Below, piece after piece: positions 41,801-53,071 of a stretch of 64,000 bases of DNA (position 1 is its first letter; each line of letters opens with the position of its first letter). Location of the stretch: the NCBI RefSeq assembly GCF_949628265.1, contig NC_088790.1, forward strand, positions 8,684,545-8,748,544, in the 5' to 3' direction. The translations under genes and the position numbers were made by a program. This stretch comes from Cloeon dipterum. Taxonomy: Eukaryota > Arthropoda > Insecta > Ephemeroptera > Baetidae. Below the pieces are notes generated by a model. It saw only the letters and a list, made by a program, of their open reading frames with translations, had not been told where the DNA came from and made no database searches.

Positions 41801-44497
41801 ATTCCGGCGGTGTCAGCGAGTTGAAGTTGCTGCTGGACTCAGAGATGGTGCGTGGGCGGGTGAACGGCTCGGACATGGTGCGCGGCATGCGGTGGTGCAG
41901 CAGGCGGTACTTCTCCGTACGCGACGGAAGCACGCACATTTCCTCGCTTCCGCGTAGCATTGTCTTGCAGCGTTCCTGCATATTTGATAAGAATAATCAC
42001 CCTGCTTGCCAATGACAGATGTTACTCCTTGTTACCTGAGAGTCCTTCAACACCTTCATGGTCTTTTCATTGTACTCGGAGGGTGCCAGATCGAAGCGGG
42101 ACAGGCCGAGACTCTTGCAGATGCGGTTGCACACGTGCGTGTGGAAAAACAGTGCCATGCCCTTTGCTCCCAGATTCCCTTCGCCGTATTCCTCGCCTGA
42201 GCCATCATAGCTGATTAATTTCTGATCGCGATATCAGGCAAATCGAGACTCACCAGAAGCAGTGTGGATTTGCGGATCGGTGTACAAATCGCCCACACCC
42301 TGGACGTCGACGATAATCAATTCGTGGCCAGATCTAAAACAGATTTGGTAAATCTGTTATTTTCAATAAATTAGCTAGGACCGCAGCGAAATGAAATGCC
42401 AAATTTCTAAATAAATTTTAAATAGTTGTGTTAGTATCTGTCATATAGATAATTAAAAGTTCTTATGAAAACGACCCCAAAAAGGTGAACCTGGCACTAA
42501 CCTTTCAAAGGTGAAATGGCTGAAAGCATGTGGAGTCAGCCTCAAGTGATCTTTGTCTTCCTTGACATATCCTGAGTTGGAGTTGTACTTGACGTACTCG
42601 CCCTCGATGAAGTGCTCGCAGTGGAAGAGTGGGCTGTCTTTGCGGCCGGGGAATTCGAGGATGGCCATTTGGAAGATGTCCACCTTCTTGGGCGGGTTGT
42701 GCCTGTTGAACTCCTCGCCCCACAGCTTTGCATCCATTTGCAGCTGGACATCGGTAAAGTAGACATCCCGGTCGACGTGTTCCATGTACCGCTTTGCCAC
42801 ATAGTTGTTGCTGTCCTTCTTCCAGTCGTCATTGTGCGTGAAGTTGCTCAGTTTCTTCCTAGATTTAAAATTAAATTGATTTTCCAATTTAATTTTATCT
42901 AGAAACGTACATGCGAAAGCACTCTCGCATGGCGCCGTGGTTGAATGGCTCCGGCTCCATTTTGACCAGGCAGTCATCGATGACCCAAGTTTTGCGGAGT
43001 GCGTTGTAGCGATAGCGCCGGGCCTTCTCTGTAGAATAAGCGTCCAGATGGAACTTTTCCCACGGATCTCCCTTGCATCGCGCCTGAAAAACCGGACGAA
43101 AATGTTACGCAAGTCGAAACAGCACCTGTTGTTGCCGCGCCGTATTTTTTGAATCTGTTTTTCGTCTGTTTCAAATTTGGCAAGTGTGTGGTAAACAAGA
43201 AAGTGTTTGTTTCTTGCCTTCATGATGGCTCTGCGCCAAGTCCTCACTGTCTTCAGCCGGCGTTGCTCTGCAGGGTCCTTCTCCTTTTTCGGACCCATCG
43301 CGGCGCTGAAGAAGAGGTGCGGGTTTGCTGGTGGTAACCCGGTTGGAGACTCGGCGCCATCGGAGCTGAAAATTATTCTTTTTTCAAAAGAATGCTTTCG
43401 GTTCTTGCAGTGCACAGTTTAGGATCGAATTTAAAATCCAGGATCTTTTTTAGAGCATTGCTATGGTGTGTCATTTTTAACTTTTCAACTTGCCTGCGAA
43501 ATTATAGTTGGACTGCTTACACAGACAGCCATTTCCTCAACTACTACAATTTATTTAACGGGCGGGGGCAATAAATAAGGGAGAGTTTAATTTAACGATA
43601 CTGCGTGGCACTTGCTAACTAGATTTGGTTTGAAGTGCAACGGTGTGATTGTCCTTTGTGTATGGAGCATTGTCGATTAGAACTGTTAATATAATACACT
43701 TAATTAAAATTCCTATCACACAGCCCTGGAGTTCAATTGAGCCAGTGAAAATAATGACTTCAAACTGGTTGTAATTATTGCTGCCATAATGCGAAATTTA
43801 AACGTTGGGAAAACGGAGCAGGCGCGTGTGAAATTATTGATAATTTGGGGGCCTCTGATAGGCGGTTGGAATTCAACTCGCATTATTACACTAAGAAATT
43901 TTGAAAGCTGGAAAGTAAAAAATCTACAATTTTTTAGGAACTTCAAAGAGATTCCTAACTCTGCAAAAATAATTGAAAACAGGCCAAGCAACACGATTTT
44001 TATTTTTAACCACCGGATGCTTTGTTACAATGAGTTGAACGCAATTGTGAGTTCCGCCTCTGCGATTTAACCACGTGGGACGAACATTATTTAATAACAC
44101 ACGTATATCCATTTAGATTTGGATGCGAGTTTCAATTATCTCGTTATATAGACATGTTATGGAAACGAAATCACGTATGCTTGCTTAACATGTAAGAGGC
44201 AAGCTGGTTGCTGGCACATATGCTAAACAACATTTTAATGGCTTAAATAATTGCTGTTATATGAACGGCGCAGAGAAAGTTATTGGGCGCAGACGGAGAC
44301 ATGAAATTAATGCCCCGGGGCATCGGCTGGGCTGGCTATCAGCTGGGACACGAAAGGGCAAATCCTAGAGGGTGGTGCTCAGCTCACCTCTCGCGGCTGA
44401 TATTCCTGTGTCTGGAGACATCGCACAAGTTCATCGGCTCCAGGATGATCGAATCCGAGTGGTCCGGGTCATTTTCGATTCTCTGCTGGTCTGGCAT
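38870..44497 (-). CDS. EEF2K: Eukaryotic elongation factor 2 kinase (alpha-kinase), complete
   Basis: Twelve coding exons join in phase to 697 residues (human 725): 44388-44497, 43218-43365, 42911-43083, 42502-42858, 42254-42333, 42036-42196, 41784-41975, 40358-40642, 40120-40305, 39935-40062, 39731-39882, 38870-38991. The enzyme phosphorylates eEF2 and slows translation elongation on calcium-calmodulin or energy stress. Visible parts: an acidic N-terminus; the calmodulin-binding helix TWRRAIMKARCKGDPWEKFH (Trp80); the alpha-kinase domain, about residues 95-340, with NYVAKRY (ATP-binding Lys), VDVQGVGDLYTDPQ (catalytic Asp), glycine loop GEGNLGAKG and zinc-binding HVCNRIC; a Ser/Thr-rich regulatory loop (residues 345-500) with RTMSEP and RTISES sites; and C-terminal Sel1-like helical repeats ending in an EAWAQCEEE tail like the human one. 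Intron 2 (43084-43217) requires a GC donor. The start ATG has G at -3. All other junctions are GT-AG. Confidence 0.96.
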
Positions 44498-47400
44498 GAC
44501 CGCTTGGACTCGAGTGGCACCTCCTTGCGGTTGATGATGAGCTTTGAATGCCTCGGGTAAATCTTGTTATTCATGAGAAGTCACCGACGTGTCAGTGAAG
44601 AGCTCCTCAAGCAGCAACCTTAGCGTCGCTGCCTCACCTGGAGGGGTAAAAATAAAAAGGGCAAGTTTTAATCTCGGTGGCCAAAAAAACATCAAATAAT
44701 TAAAAAATAAATGGCCGGGAAGATGTGAGCGTGGCATCGACCGCGGCCAAGGCCTGCGAACGCCGAACGCACCCCGACCTTGGAGAAAATCGCGACAACA
44801 GGAGCAGCATTGAGCGTATATATTATAAATATATAAATGGATGTTATAGTAAAAGGGCATCGGGCGGTGCCTTTCGGCGGCGAATTCGCGGATGGCACGG
44901 CCCGGTCCAGCCCAAATCAGGACCCAGCTGGGTTCAGGGCTTATTTAGCGTGCAAGGTAGAAAAGGGCACCCACTTGTGTTGGTCCTTTCACCGACGAAG
45001 GTGCAGAACGATGTGCTAGCTGGCTGATGGCCGTGCGAAGCGCAGTACAGCACTCCCAAAACTAATGCCACTGTTTTGGTTCGAGAAACCTCGACGGCTC
45101 GCTGAGACGCGAGAGGGGCCTTGCGCCGGCCTCAGCGGGACCCGCCCCGGGCCGAAAGTCGGCCCGAATATCTGCGCACAAGGTGTCATGTCGGCGGCCG
45201 TGGCGGCTCTGGGCTGACGACGGAAAAATTTCGGCGCCAGGGTGTCCGAGAGCCGAGAAAAGGGCGCCGCAAGGGCGGCTCTTCGCGCAGCCAGAGGCGG
45301 CCCTAACAAGACGGCGGCACAGCACGTAGCCTGCCGCTCGCAGGAGGTCAGCCGCCCGCCCGGCTCTATCTCTGTGTATGGCGTGAGACGAGCGATACAA
45401 TAATTAATGCACCCATAGCAGTGCATCTATGAATGACGAGAGTAGAGTTGAGAGCCACGCGTATTTTTAGTTCCCCGGCCGCTGCACAACACACACCCAA
45501 TACAATAAAGCGCTTTGTAGGCCGCGTGTTGCAGAGAGTAAATATTTTGGGACGGCCGCTAGCTCAGAAAATGTGTCTTGGTGCACGTAGGCCCTTTCAC
45601 GCGATGCAAACGAGCAATAATTGCATGTAATTAAAAAAAAAACATAAAAATAAACAGTGTTGAATAGCGCTGCGCTGATTTGCTAAGGATGGATTGCTTG
45701 GAGCAAAATACGGAGAGGAAAATAAAGCAAATAATTATTTAACGCTCTGATCGAACTAGCCAGCGGCTGTTTCAGTCCAGCAGGCTTGATCGGCAGTTTT
45801 TTAAACCTATAAAATAAAACAAAAAAATGTACCGCAGTATTTAGCGTGTTCCATTTTTTTCTCAGAATTGTTGCTTATAATAATCAGCGCAGAGCTAAAG
45901 AGTCATCCAACAATTTGAATTACATACCTACATACGTGGTTATATTTCAGCCTTTTTTCTGTTTATTCCCCGTCTAGAGACATAATCAGAAATTGGCATT
46001 TTTATCTGAAACTTCCTCTGACAAGTTTTGTTTAACCATCGGAAGTGAAACAAATTGTGCACCCGGAAGAGTGGTTTGAAAATTTAAAACTGAAATAAAA
46101 AATATAGCTTTAAAGTAAGTGCAATGGCCTTAAAATAACAAGGAGACCGGATGAACATTCAAACAAAATTTATTTCATTTTTGACGCAGCAACACAGTCA
46201 ATTTTGCCCACCACGCTGTATACGCTTTGGGATCATTGTCGTGACTTGACCTTGGCATTAAATCATGAGGTGTGCCGGTGCTGTTCACCTACACGAGCGA
46301 GTAAAAGCGATTTGCCATGAAAATAATTCGCATCAATGATACACACCACGGTTCAAAAGTGTTAACCCGCAAATATGCAGAATCGTGTCTCGTCTCTCGT
46401 AGGCACACTTCCTGCCCTCTCAGCTGGATTTAAATGTGATGTGTTGTGTTTGGGTCTGAGAATTTTAAAAATCCACCTGGACGTTCACCTTGTGTGAAGC
46501 AAAAAAACATGCTGACGAGGCTGATAGGGCACTTTTATCTCCGAATATGCGACGCAGTTTGAGCTGCAAACATAATACGGCATGCGTTCCAGTGAATGAA
46601 CATTCACAGCCACGCGTAGGAAATGGGAAAGTGGGAATTTGCTAAAGTGGAAATGGTGCAACGTAATTTTTCACTGGACGAAAAAAAGGTTGAATCCTCT
46701 GAGCCTTGACACGTTTGGTTAAATTGGAGCTTCGGCCGCACAACATGTTATCTACTTTGCTTTCCTCCACGTGTCGATCATGTAAAAAAAGGACCGTCTG
46801 AAATGAAAAGTTAAGCGGTTATTCTTTCATATTATCCACGATTAATTTTAAAGTCATAACACATTATTTATAAAATGTCCACACATAGAAATTAATTTTA
46901 ATGTAGAATGATTCCATCCCCATTTCAAACAGAGATATAAGATTAAATATTGCATCACTCTTGTGACAGCTACTTTAATCTTTTGTTTTCTGAGGCTAAT
47001 TTCAATTAAGGTTTTAACTGCGAGCCAGTGCGAAAGATGCTTCTAAAAGCACGATGGGGGCACGTGCCTAGCTAAACTTTAGGTCGGGCCAATCCGACAC
47101 CCCAGCTTTAAATTAACCCTCAGACGGCATGAGTAACGCAGGCGTGATCAAATAAACTTGGAAGTCACCCAGAATGACTTAATTCAAGAATCGAAGGATA
47201 CGAGTGCCTGCTTGCATGCTTCCGTCCCTTTTCTATATTTTCTGTTTATTTTTTTCTTCAGGGCCCTGGACAAGAGAGCGAAATTGCTGCGATTTAATAA
47301 TAGGCCGTTTGCTGTGTTTTTATGCTTGGCGAAACAACAAGTTAAAGGCGACCCGCGTGCAGCACAGAGAAGGAATGGTAAATAAATAAAAGAGAGCGTT

Positions 47401-48785
47401 CGCCGCGTGTGCAAGCGAACACGAGGGGGGTGCGGGTTGTTGGCTTGGGCCAACTACGCAGTAGACGCAAAAATGCAAAAACATCGCGTCGCGGCCGACC
47501 CTCGAAAAAGTTAATTCCGCAACTGGGCCAAGCCGAGAGCGAAGAAAACACACGTGTCGATGATATAATAAGAAAGGGCATTTCTTTTGAAAGGCATCAA
47601 AATGAATGATATGTGCGTGTATCATTCATTAATGCTAAAAGATCGATAACGGGCTGTGACTGGCTCCACGGCGCTACGCAATTAACGCAATTAATGCTGC
47701 AAACAAAGGCACTCGGTGATTACGAATATCATCTGGTGTTGCACCAATGTATTATAAAGTCATCTGTCATCTTGACCAAATTTAGTCAAGGGCCGATAAG
47801 CTTACAAAAGGATTTTTTGTGTGTCATCAGGTTTATTTTCACCCAATATGAGTCCAGTCAACAACATAATCTTATCTCAGGATTTCGCCTAACTGCGCAG
47901 AGCATATGTCGACTGATTATCTCGAGCAGCAAACATTTGCACTTATGTCAAAAGGACAAGAGTTCGCGTAATTAAAAGCTACCGACTAATGCCGGAGGTT
48001 ACGCGAACGCATATTCTGACTAGGAGCCAAATAAAGCTGGTTTTGCCGCATGCTGGGTCGGGGCGAGCTGCGTGCGCACGGAATCCTCTGAAGTCGATGA
48101 TGAAATCAACGGGGTCTGGATATTTGATATCGTAGAAATTCATAGATCGATATGAAATTAAGCAAATAGAATTCCCCCGTGAAGCCTCTTAGCGCGAAAT
48201 TTTGTAAGGATTTATTTCGCAGGCTTGAAGAAAAGCAAGAGGAGTGCAAGTTGTTTTGAAATTCACAAAACGGCAGCTGCTAAACCACTTTTGGCAAGGG
48301 GTTGCACTTACATTCAGGAAACCTTTGTTCTCACAGACAATTCAAATACGCACTGCGTCACAACACATTTCTGTAAAAACTTCTTTTGCAAATATGAGAA
48401 TGTAATACAAAATACGTCGGTATGACAGTTTTCACAAAACTAAAATTTAATATTAACGCTTAGCCACTCTAAAGTAAAAGAAAATATTTGAGCTAAAATA
48501 AAAAATTCGCATAACTAAGAACTATTCATGACTGAAAGTTCGTCTGCTACTGTTGTTTTTACTAACAAATCTGAAAGAAATTAATTTGGTCAAACCAGGA
48601 TAAAGGGGTAAAAAGTATGAAATAATGCAGTAAAAGTGAGTGCGGATGGTGCATTAACGACACGCAAGCCTTAGACGCGCGTGGCGAGTTTATTTTGATT
48701 TTCTGGCAGCGGCGGCGAGGCACAAAGTTGCAGTGTGCGAGAGCGGAAAGCACACTCACACATAATATCATCGGAAGCCCTCAGC
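44498..48785. other. eEF2K upstream region, GC-rich block and intergenic DNA
   Basis: An AT-rich TATA-like palindromic stretch lies near 44816-44838. From about 45060 to 45370 the sequence is strongly GC- and CpG-rich, fully unlike its neighbours; open frames on both strands there follow from the composition. It may be an eEF2K promoter or non-coding 5' exon. From 45.4 to 48.6 kb the DNA is AT-rich and I see no gene, RNA or repeat I can support. Confidence 0.45.
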
Positions 48786-48956
48786 ATGGCGGGCGAGTGG
48801 AGCGCGCGGCGGGATCGATTTGGCTGGCGCAGCCGGCGTTTCGTTTGTTGCCCTCGCCGAGCGCCATCTGAAAGAAAGTCACCCTCGCCAATGCGGCACT
48901 CGGCTATGCGGGCAGCCGACGACCCTTTCAAGGAAATGCGGCCGGCGCGGAACTGA
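48786..48956 (+). other. Upstream open reading frame in the GMC leader
   Basis: An ATG at 48786 opens a 56-residue, Arg-rich frame that ends with TGA at 48956, only 10 bases before the GMC start codon at 48967. If transcription begins upstream of it, this uORF would lower or regulate translation of the oxidoreductase. No transcript start can be seen, so this is conditional. Confidence 0.35.
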
Positions 48957-48966
48957 GGGGCAGGTC

Positions 48967-51900
48967 ATGGGCCGTCCGTGGTTCACCGCCCTGGCCCGAG
49001 GTGAGTTTCTGCCAGATACACGCAACCCGCGCACCACGCATTTTCCCCGAGCCGCGCTTATAGGCTCCCACTCGTGGGGTTTCGCATCGGTCAGCCTGCT
49101 TTTCCAGAGTCTGTATAGTGCCACAAATTTTCTGCTCACATTTTCGGGGAAAGGGTGCACAGTTGGTCTCTTACGGTTACTACATTCCAAATGGGCAGGA
49201 AATTCGGTAAGGAACCTGAGTATTTAGGTGGTTTGTTTTGGTGTTGAAAATTACGGACGAATGTTAAACTGGGGTTTCTAAGATTGACATATTTTCGTGA
49301 AGGCAGCGTGACAAGTGGCGGGCAAAAAGTGAAACAAAGAGAGTAGCAGGCGATTGAACAATATAACACACGCGGTGCTACTCAGAGATCATATCCATTG
49401 CTTTCTTGAGCCGCTGTCACAATGCCACGCTCGCGACTACCTTTAAACATTCACTTAATCCAAAATCAAAACATTCTACGACCTCGGTAAAAATTAACCA
49501 GATCATTTCCATAATAAAATAACGCAGTAAAAAATATTTCACATAACTTTATTTAATTGGACACGTACGACTTAAGTAGATATGGACTCTGGGTCAATTG
49601 CCGCTCCATCAGGCGCAAAAATTTGCCCATAAGAGCTAAATAAACAATGTTATCCTTTGATGCGGATGTCATCGAGTTATGTCTGCTTAAAGATGGAAAT
49701 GGCGTCTCCCCCACATGGTTAAAACGGGAGCTTCTATGCGTTTTTCAATTTTGCTCTTTTAGTTTAAGATATTTGTGCTCTTTAACCATCCTCCGAGTTT
49801 TTCCTGAGTAATTAAGCGTTTTGTTTTTTTTCACTTCGTTCACTAGATTTTGTGATTGTTTTCGCTCAACTCCCCGGCACAGGAAAACCAACGCTTGTGA
49901 CCCACAAAGAATGGTTATTCTCATATTATTTCGACTAGTAGAAATGTAAAATATTTAGTTAGTTGAAAAAACGACCGCATTAAGAATTTTCTGCAGGCAA
50001 TACCGAAGTTTGAATTTTTATGGGTTATTTATTAGCACGGAAAAATGTGTAACGTTTTTCTTTGAAATTTATTCACTTTATTAAACAACCATTTCTTATT
50101 AATTTGTTTGCCAGTGGGAGCAGCCATTGTAAAATATGCACGTAATTAAAATATTTATAATACGATTTTTTTCCAGCCTTTTCCAGCGCCATGACCGTCC
50201 TCGGCGCTGGATGCGTTTTGGGTTTAAGTTTGCTGACATGGAACACATGGTTTGCTGCTCGTCCGGGCATCGTGCTCAAGCCAGAAACGCACTACGACTT
50301 CATTATAGGTATACACATGCATGCATAATTTGATCGCTGCGTCTGCGAAGGTCAACTGGATCGCTCTATTTTTGTTCCACGAGCTCCATGCGCCATGCCA
50401 TAAACAATTAAATTGTAAAAAAGGAGAGAGAATGGGCCACACATAATAATCGCGCCGCCTGGTGTGTTGCAGTCGGGGCCGGCACGGCTGGCTGCGTTTT
50501 GGCCGCCCGCTTGTCCGAGGACCCTGCACGCTCGGTTTTGCTGCTCGAGTCGGGGCCAGAATTTGGCTGGCTCGCCTCAGTGCCTCTGGCGGCGCCGCTA
50601 CTGCAGAACACCGTCAGCGACTGGGCTTTTCGCACTGAATCCCAGCACGCCTCCCAACTTGGCCTTAAAAATCACGTACGGAAAATGCTACAAATTACAA
50701 CAATAATGAAATTTAAATGAAAAAAATTGAGGCACGTAAATAAAAAATTAACTGAAACAATTACAGATAAAATATTTGGGTCAAGAACGGTAATAAAATT
50801 TACGAAAAGAGTTGGAAGTGCAGTTCTTAACAGCAATAAAATGAATTTCACTTGTTTGCTTAGAGCTCTGCTTGGCCACGAGGCAGAGGCCTGGGAGGAA
50901 GTGGCCAGCTCAACTACATGGTCCACTTTCCTGGGGTGCCATCCGACTTTGACCGCTGGGAAAAGGAAGGAGCCCACGGCTGGGGCTACGAAACAATACG
51001 CCCGATAATGGAACGACTGACATGCGAACGACCGCATGATCTTGTGCCACGAAACTCAAGCCCCAGAATTTCCTACCGAATTTTAATGACAGGTACCAGT
51101 AACGAAATACTATAGCGTAGCTTTTAAACAAAAAGTGCACATTTTAAGGCGATAGACTGTGTTTGCCGCAAAGAACGAAAAAGTGTGTGCCTAAAATTCG
51201 ACTGGCTGGTGGGGAGCCGACCAGTGAGACTTTGACCTCAGCATTTGTGGATGCCGGGAAGGAACTGGGAGGAGATTCCTCCAAGGATCAAGAGTGGGCT
51301 GAAAAGGGGTTCCGACGCTCAAGAAGCTCCATTTGGAAAGGGCGACGGTGGAGCACTTTAGAGAGCCACTTGCGACCCGCTCTTGGCAGAGACAATCTGC
51401 ACGTCATGCTGAACACTCACGTCGGCAGGGTAAAATACAAAAACAAAAGATCGGACTCACTGGCTATACTATGACGCTGCAGGTCGTTTTCTCTGCCGAT
51501 TTGGGGCCCGGCACCAGAAGGGCTGAGGGTGTGTTCCTGACGAGCGGCGCCATCGTACTGGCCAGGCACGAGGTCATCATTAGTGCGGGAGCAGTTGGCT
51601 CTCCGCAGCTGTTGCTCCTCTCAGGACTAGGTCCTAAGCAATACCTGAAGCAATTTGAGGTGAGCAATTTAAATCAAAATAGAATGAGACAAAAAATATA
51701 CTGTTTTCTTTTGCAGTGGATTCCATTCGTGGCTGATCTTCCAGTTGGGCATAACCTGCACGACCACCTCAACATGCCACTTTACGTCAGCTTCTCTAAA
51801 CCGAATCTCAGTCTAACGCTGAGCAAGTTGCGTTCCATCAGACAGCTGGGCAGATATCTGTTTTACAAAGAAGGCAAGGTTTGGCTAAAAAAATCTCAGA

Positions 51901-52769
51901 GTTTAATAAAAATTTTACCATCAGGTCTGCTGGCGTCAACCGCCGTGAGCGCAGCGGCAATCTGGCCGTCCAACTTAGGCATCCTCCTGTTCGCGATGGG
52001 CACCCCGGAGGAGTCGGTCCTTGGAAACATTGCCAATTACATGCCAGAGGTACCTGCATGTTCGAATCTGGCGCTCCAAGTCATCTGCAATCTCAATTTA
52101 TTTGCAGACTTTCCACGGGCTCTTCCCGCTGGCGAAGAACTCGAGCCAAGAGGGAGCTGTGCTGTTATCTTCGTGCCTTCAGCCTCACAGCAGAGGCACC
52201 GTCACACTACAGGACAGCAACCCGCTGTCGGTGCCGCTGATCGACCCGCGATACCTCTCCGAACCCAAAGACGTCAAGTGCATGGCGCAAGGTGACTCTT
52301 TTGTTAATTCATAGAATCGGATATAATCCATTGTTTGAACAGCATTTAAATTGGCCGCCAGGGTCACGAAAACGAGGGCGTTTAAAAGACTTGGGGCGAA
52401 AATGCACTTGCCGGAATTCAAGCACTGTGGCAAGCCAAACTTGAAAGACGACGCCTACCTGGCGTGCGCGATCCGAACGAGCGCCATCACGGGCTACCAC
52501 CCCGCGGGCACCTGTCGCATGGGCTCCGGAAGGCAGTCTGTACTTACGCCGGAACTACTGTAATTTATCAAGACCCTTAAGTTGAGCGGTAATTTTCAAA
52601 ACTTACTTTCAGGGTCAGAGGGGTCACAGGACTGCGAGTGGTGGACTCCTCAGTTTTCCCAACCCCTGTGTCAGGCACGCCAAACTCAGTTTTGATAGCA
52701 GTAGCAGAGAGAACTGCGAACCGCCTTATAATCGAATACCCCACGGTCAAGTACGACTATTTTTATTGA
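48967..52769 (+). CDS. GMC (glucose-methanol-choline) family FAD-dependent oxidoreductase, complete
   Basis: Eleven exons join in phase to 631 residues: 48967-49000, 50177-50308, 50473-50675, 50864-51092, 51149-51429, 51483-51659, 51717-51873, 51925-52049, 52108-52291, 52343-52559, 52613-52769. A hydrophobic segment (about residues 16-38) suggests a signal peptide or anchor. The FAD-binding Rossmann motif YDFIIVGAGTAG is at 50-61, GMC signature 1 (WPRGRGLGGSGQLNYM) near 127-142, and signature 2 (GAVGSPQLLLLSGLGP) at 329-344. The catalytic pair is His560 (GYHPAGTCRMG) and Asn604 (SGTPNS), 44 residues apart as in active members. Insect GMCs include glucose dehydrogenase and ecdysone oxidase and many cuticle or defence enzymes; the substrate here is unknown. 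The intron 51874-51924 has a GC donor. Exon 1 is short; if it is non-coding, translation could start at ATG 50191. Confidence 0.92.
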
Positions 52770-53071
52770 GCTGTGATCAAACCACGTTACCCTGTTTATT
52801 ACAACGCAACCTGACGACAGGTTTTGTTTTGCAATTTCCAACAGTTACTGTTGTGTATCCTCTCCATTCCAATTTTTATCTATTCTAGCTTGTCTCAAAA
52901 ATACTAGTCAAGTGTGTGAATGAAGTTGTATCTTTTATTTCAAGGTTGACGATTGTTATCACAATTTAACACATAGCAGTGAATAATTAACCAGTTTTAC
53001 TGTTGATCTCCCAAATGAGTGCGTGACAATAAAAACAAATTTAAACTCTTTGAGACCATACTTTCAAGACC
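52770..53071. other. Convergent 3' regions of GMC and AKAP17A-like genes
   Basis: Only 302 bases separate the two stop codons. A plus-strand AATAAA at 53028-53033 (for GMC) lies beyond the minus-strand AATAAA (plus TTTATT, 52934-52939, for AKAP17A). The two mature 3' ends are therefore predicted to overlap in antisense by roughly 100 bases. Confidence 0.55.

Noticed and set aside
45016-45426. 136-codon minus-strand frame in the GC-rich block
   Set aside because: Overlapping open frames on both strands are explained by GC-rich composition. No family match or splice context.
51874-51924. Reading the GMC gene straight through this segment as exon
   Set aside because: The frame is open, but the 17 added residues are Lys-rich and AT-rich and break the family alignment. 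A GC-AG intron is the better model.
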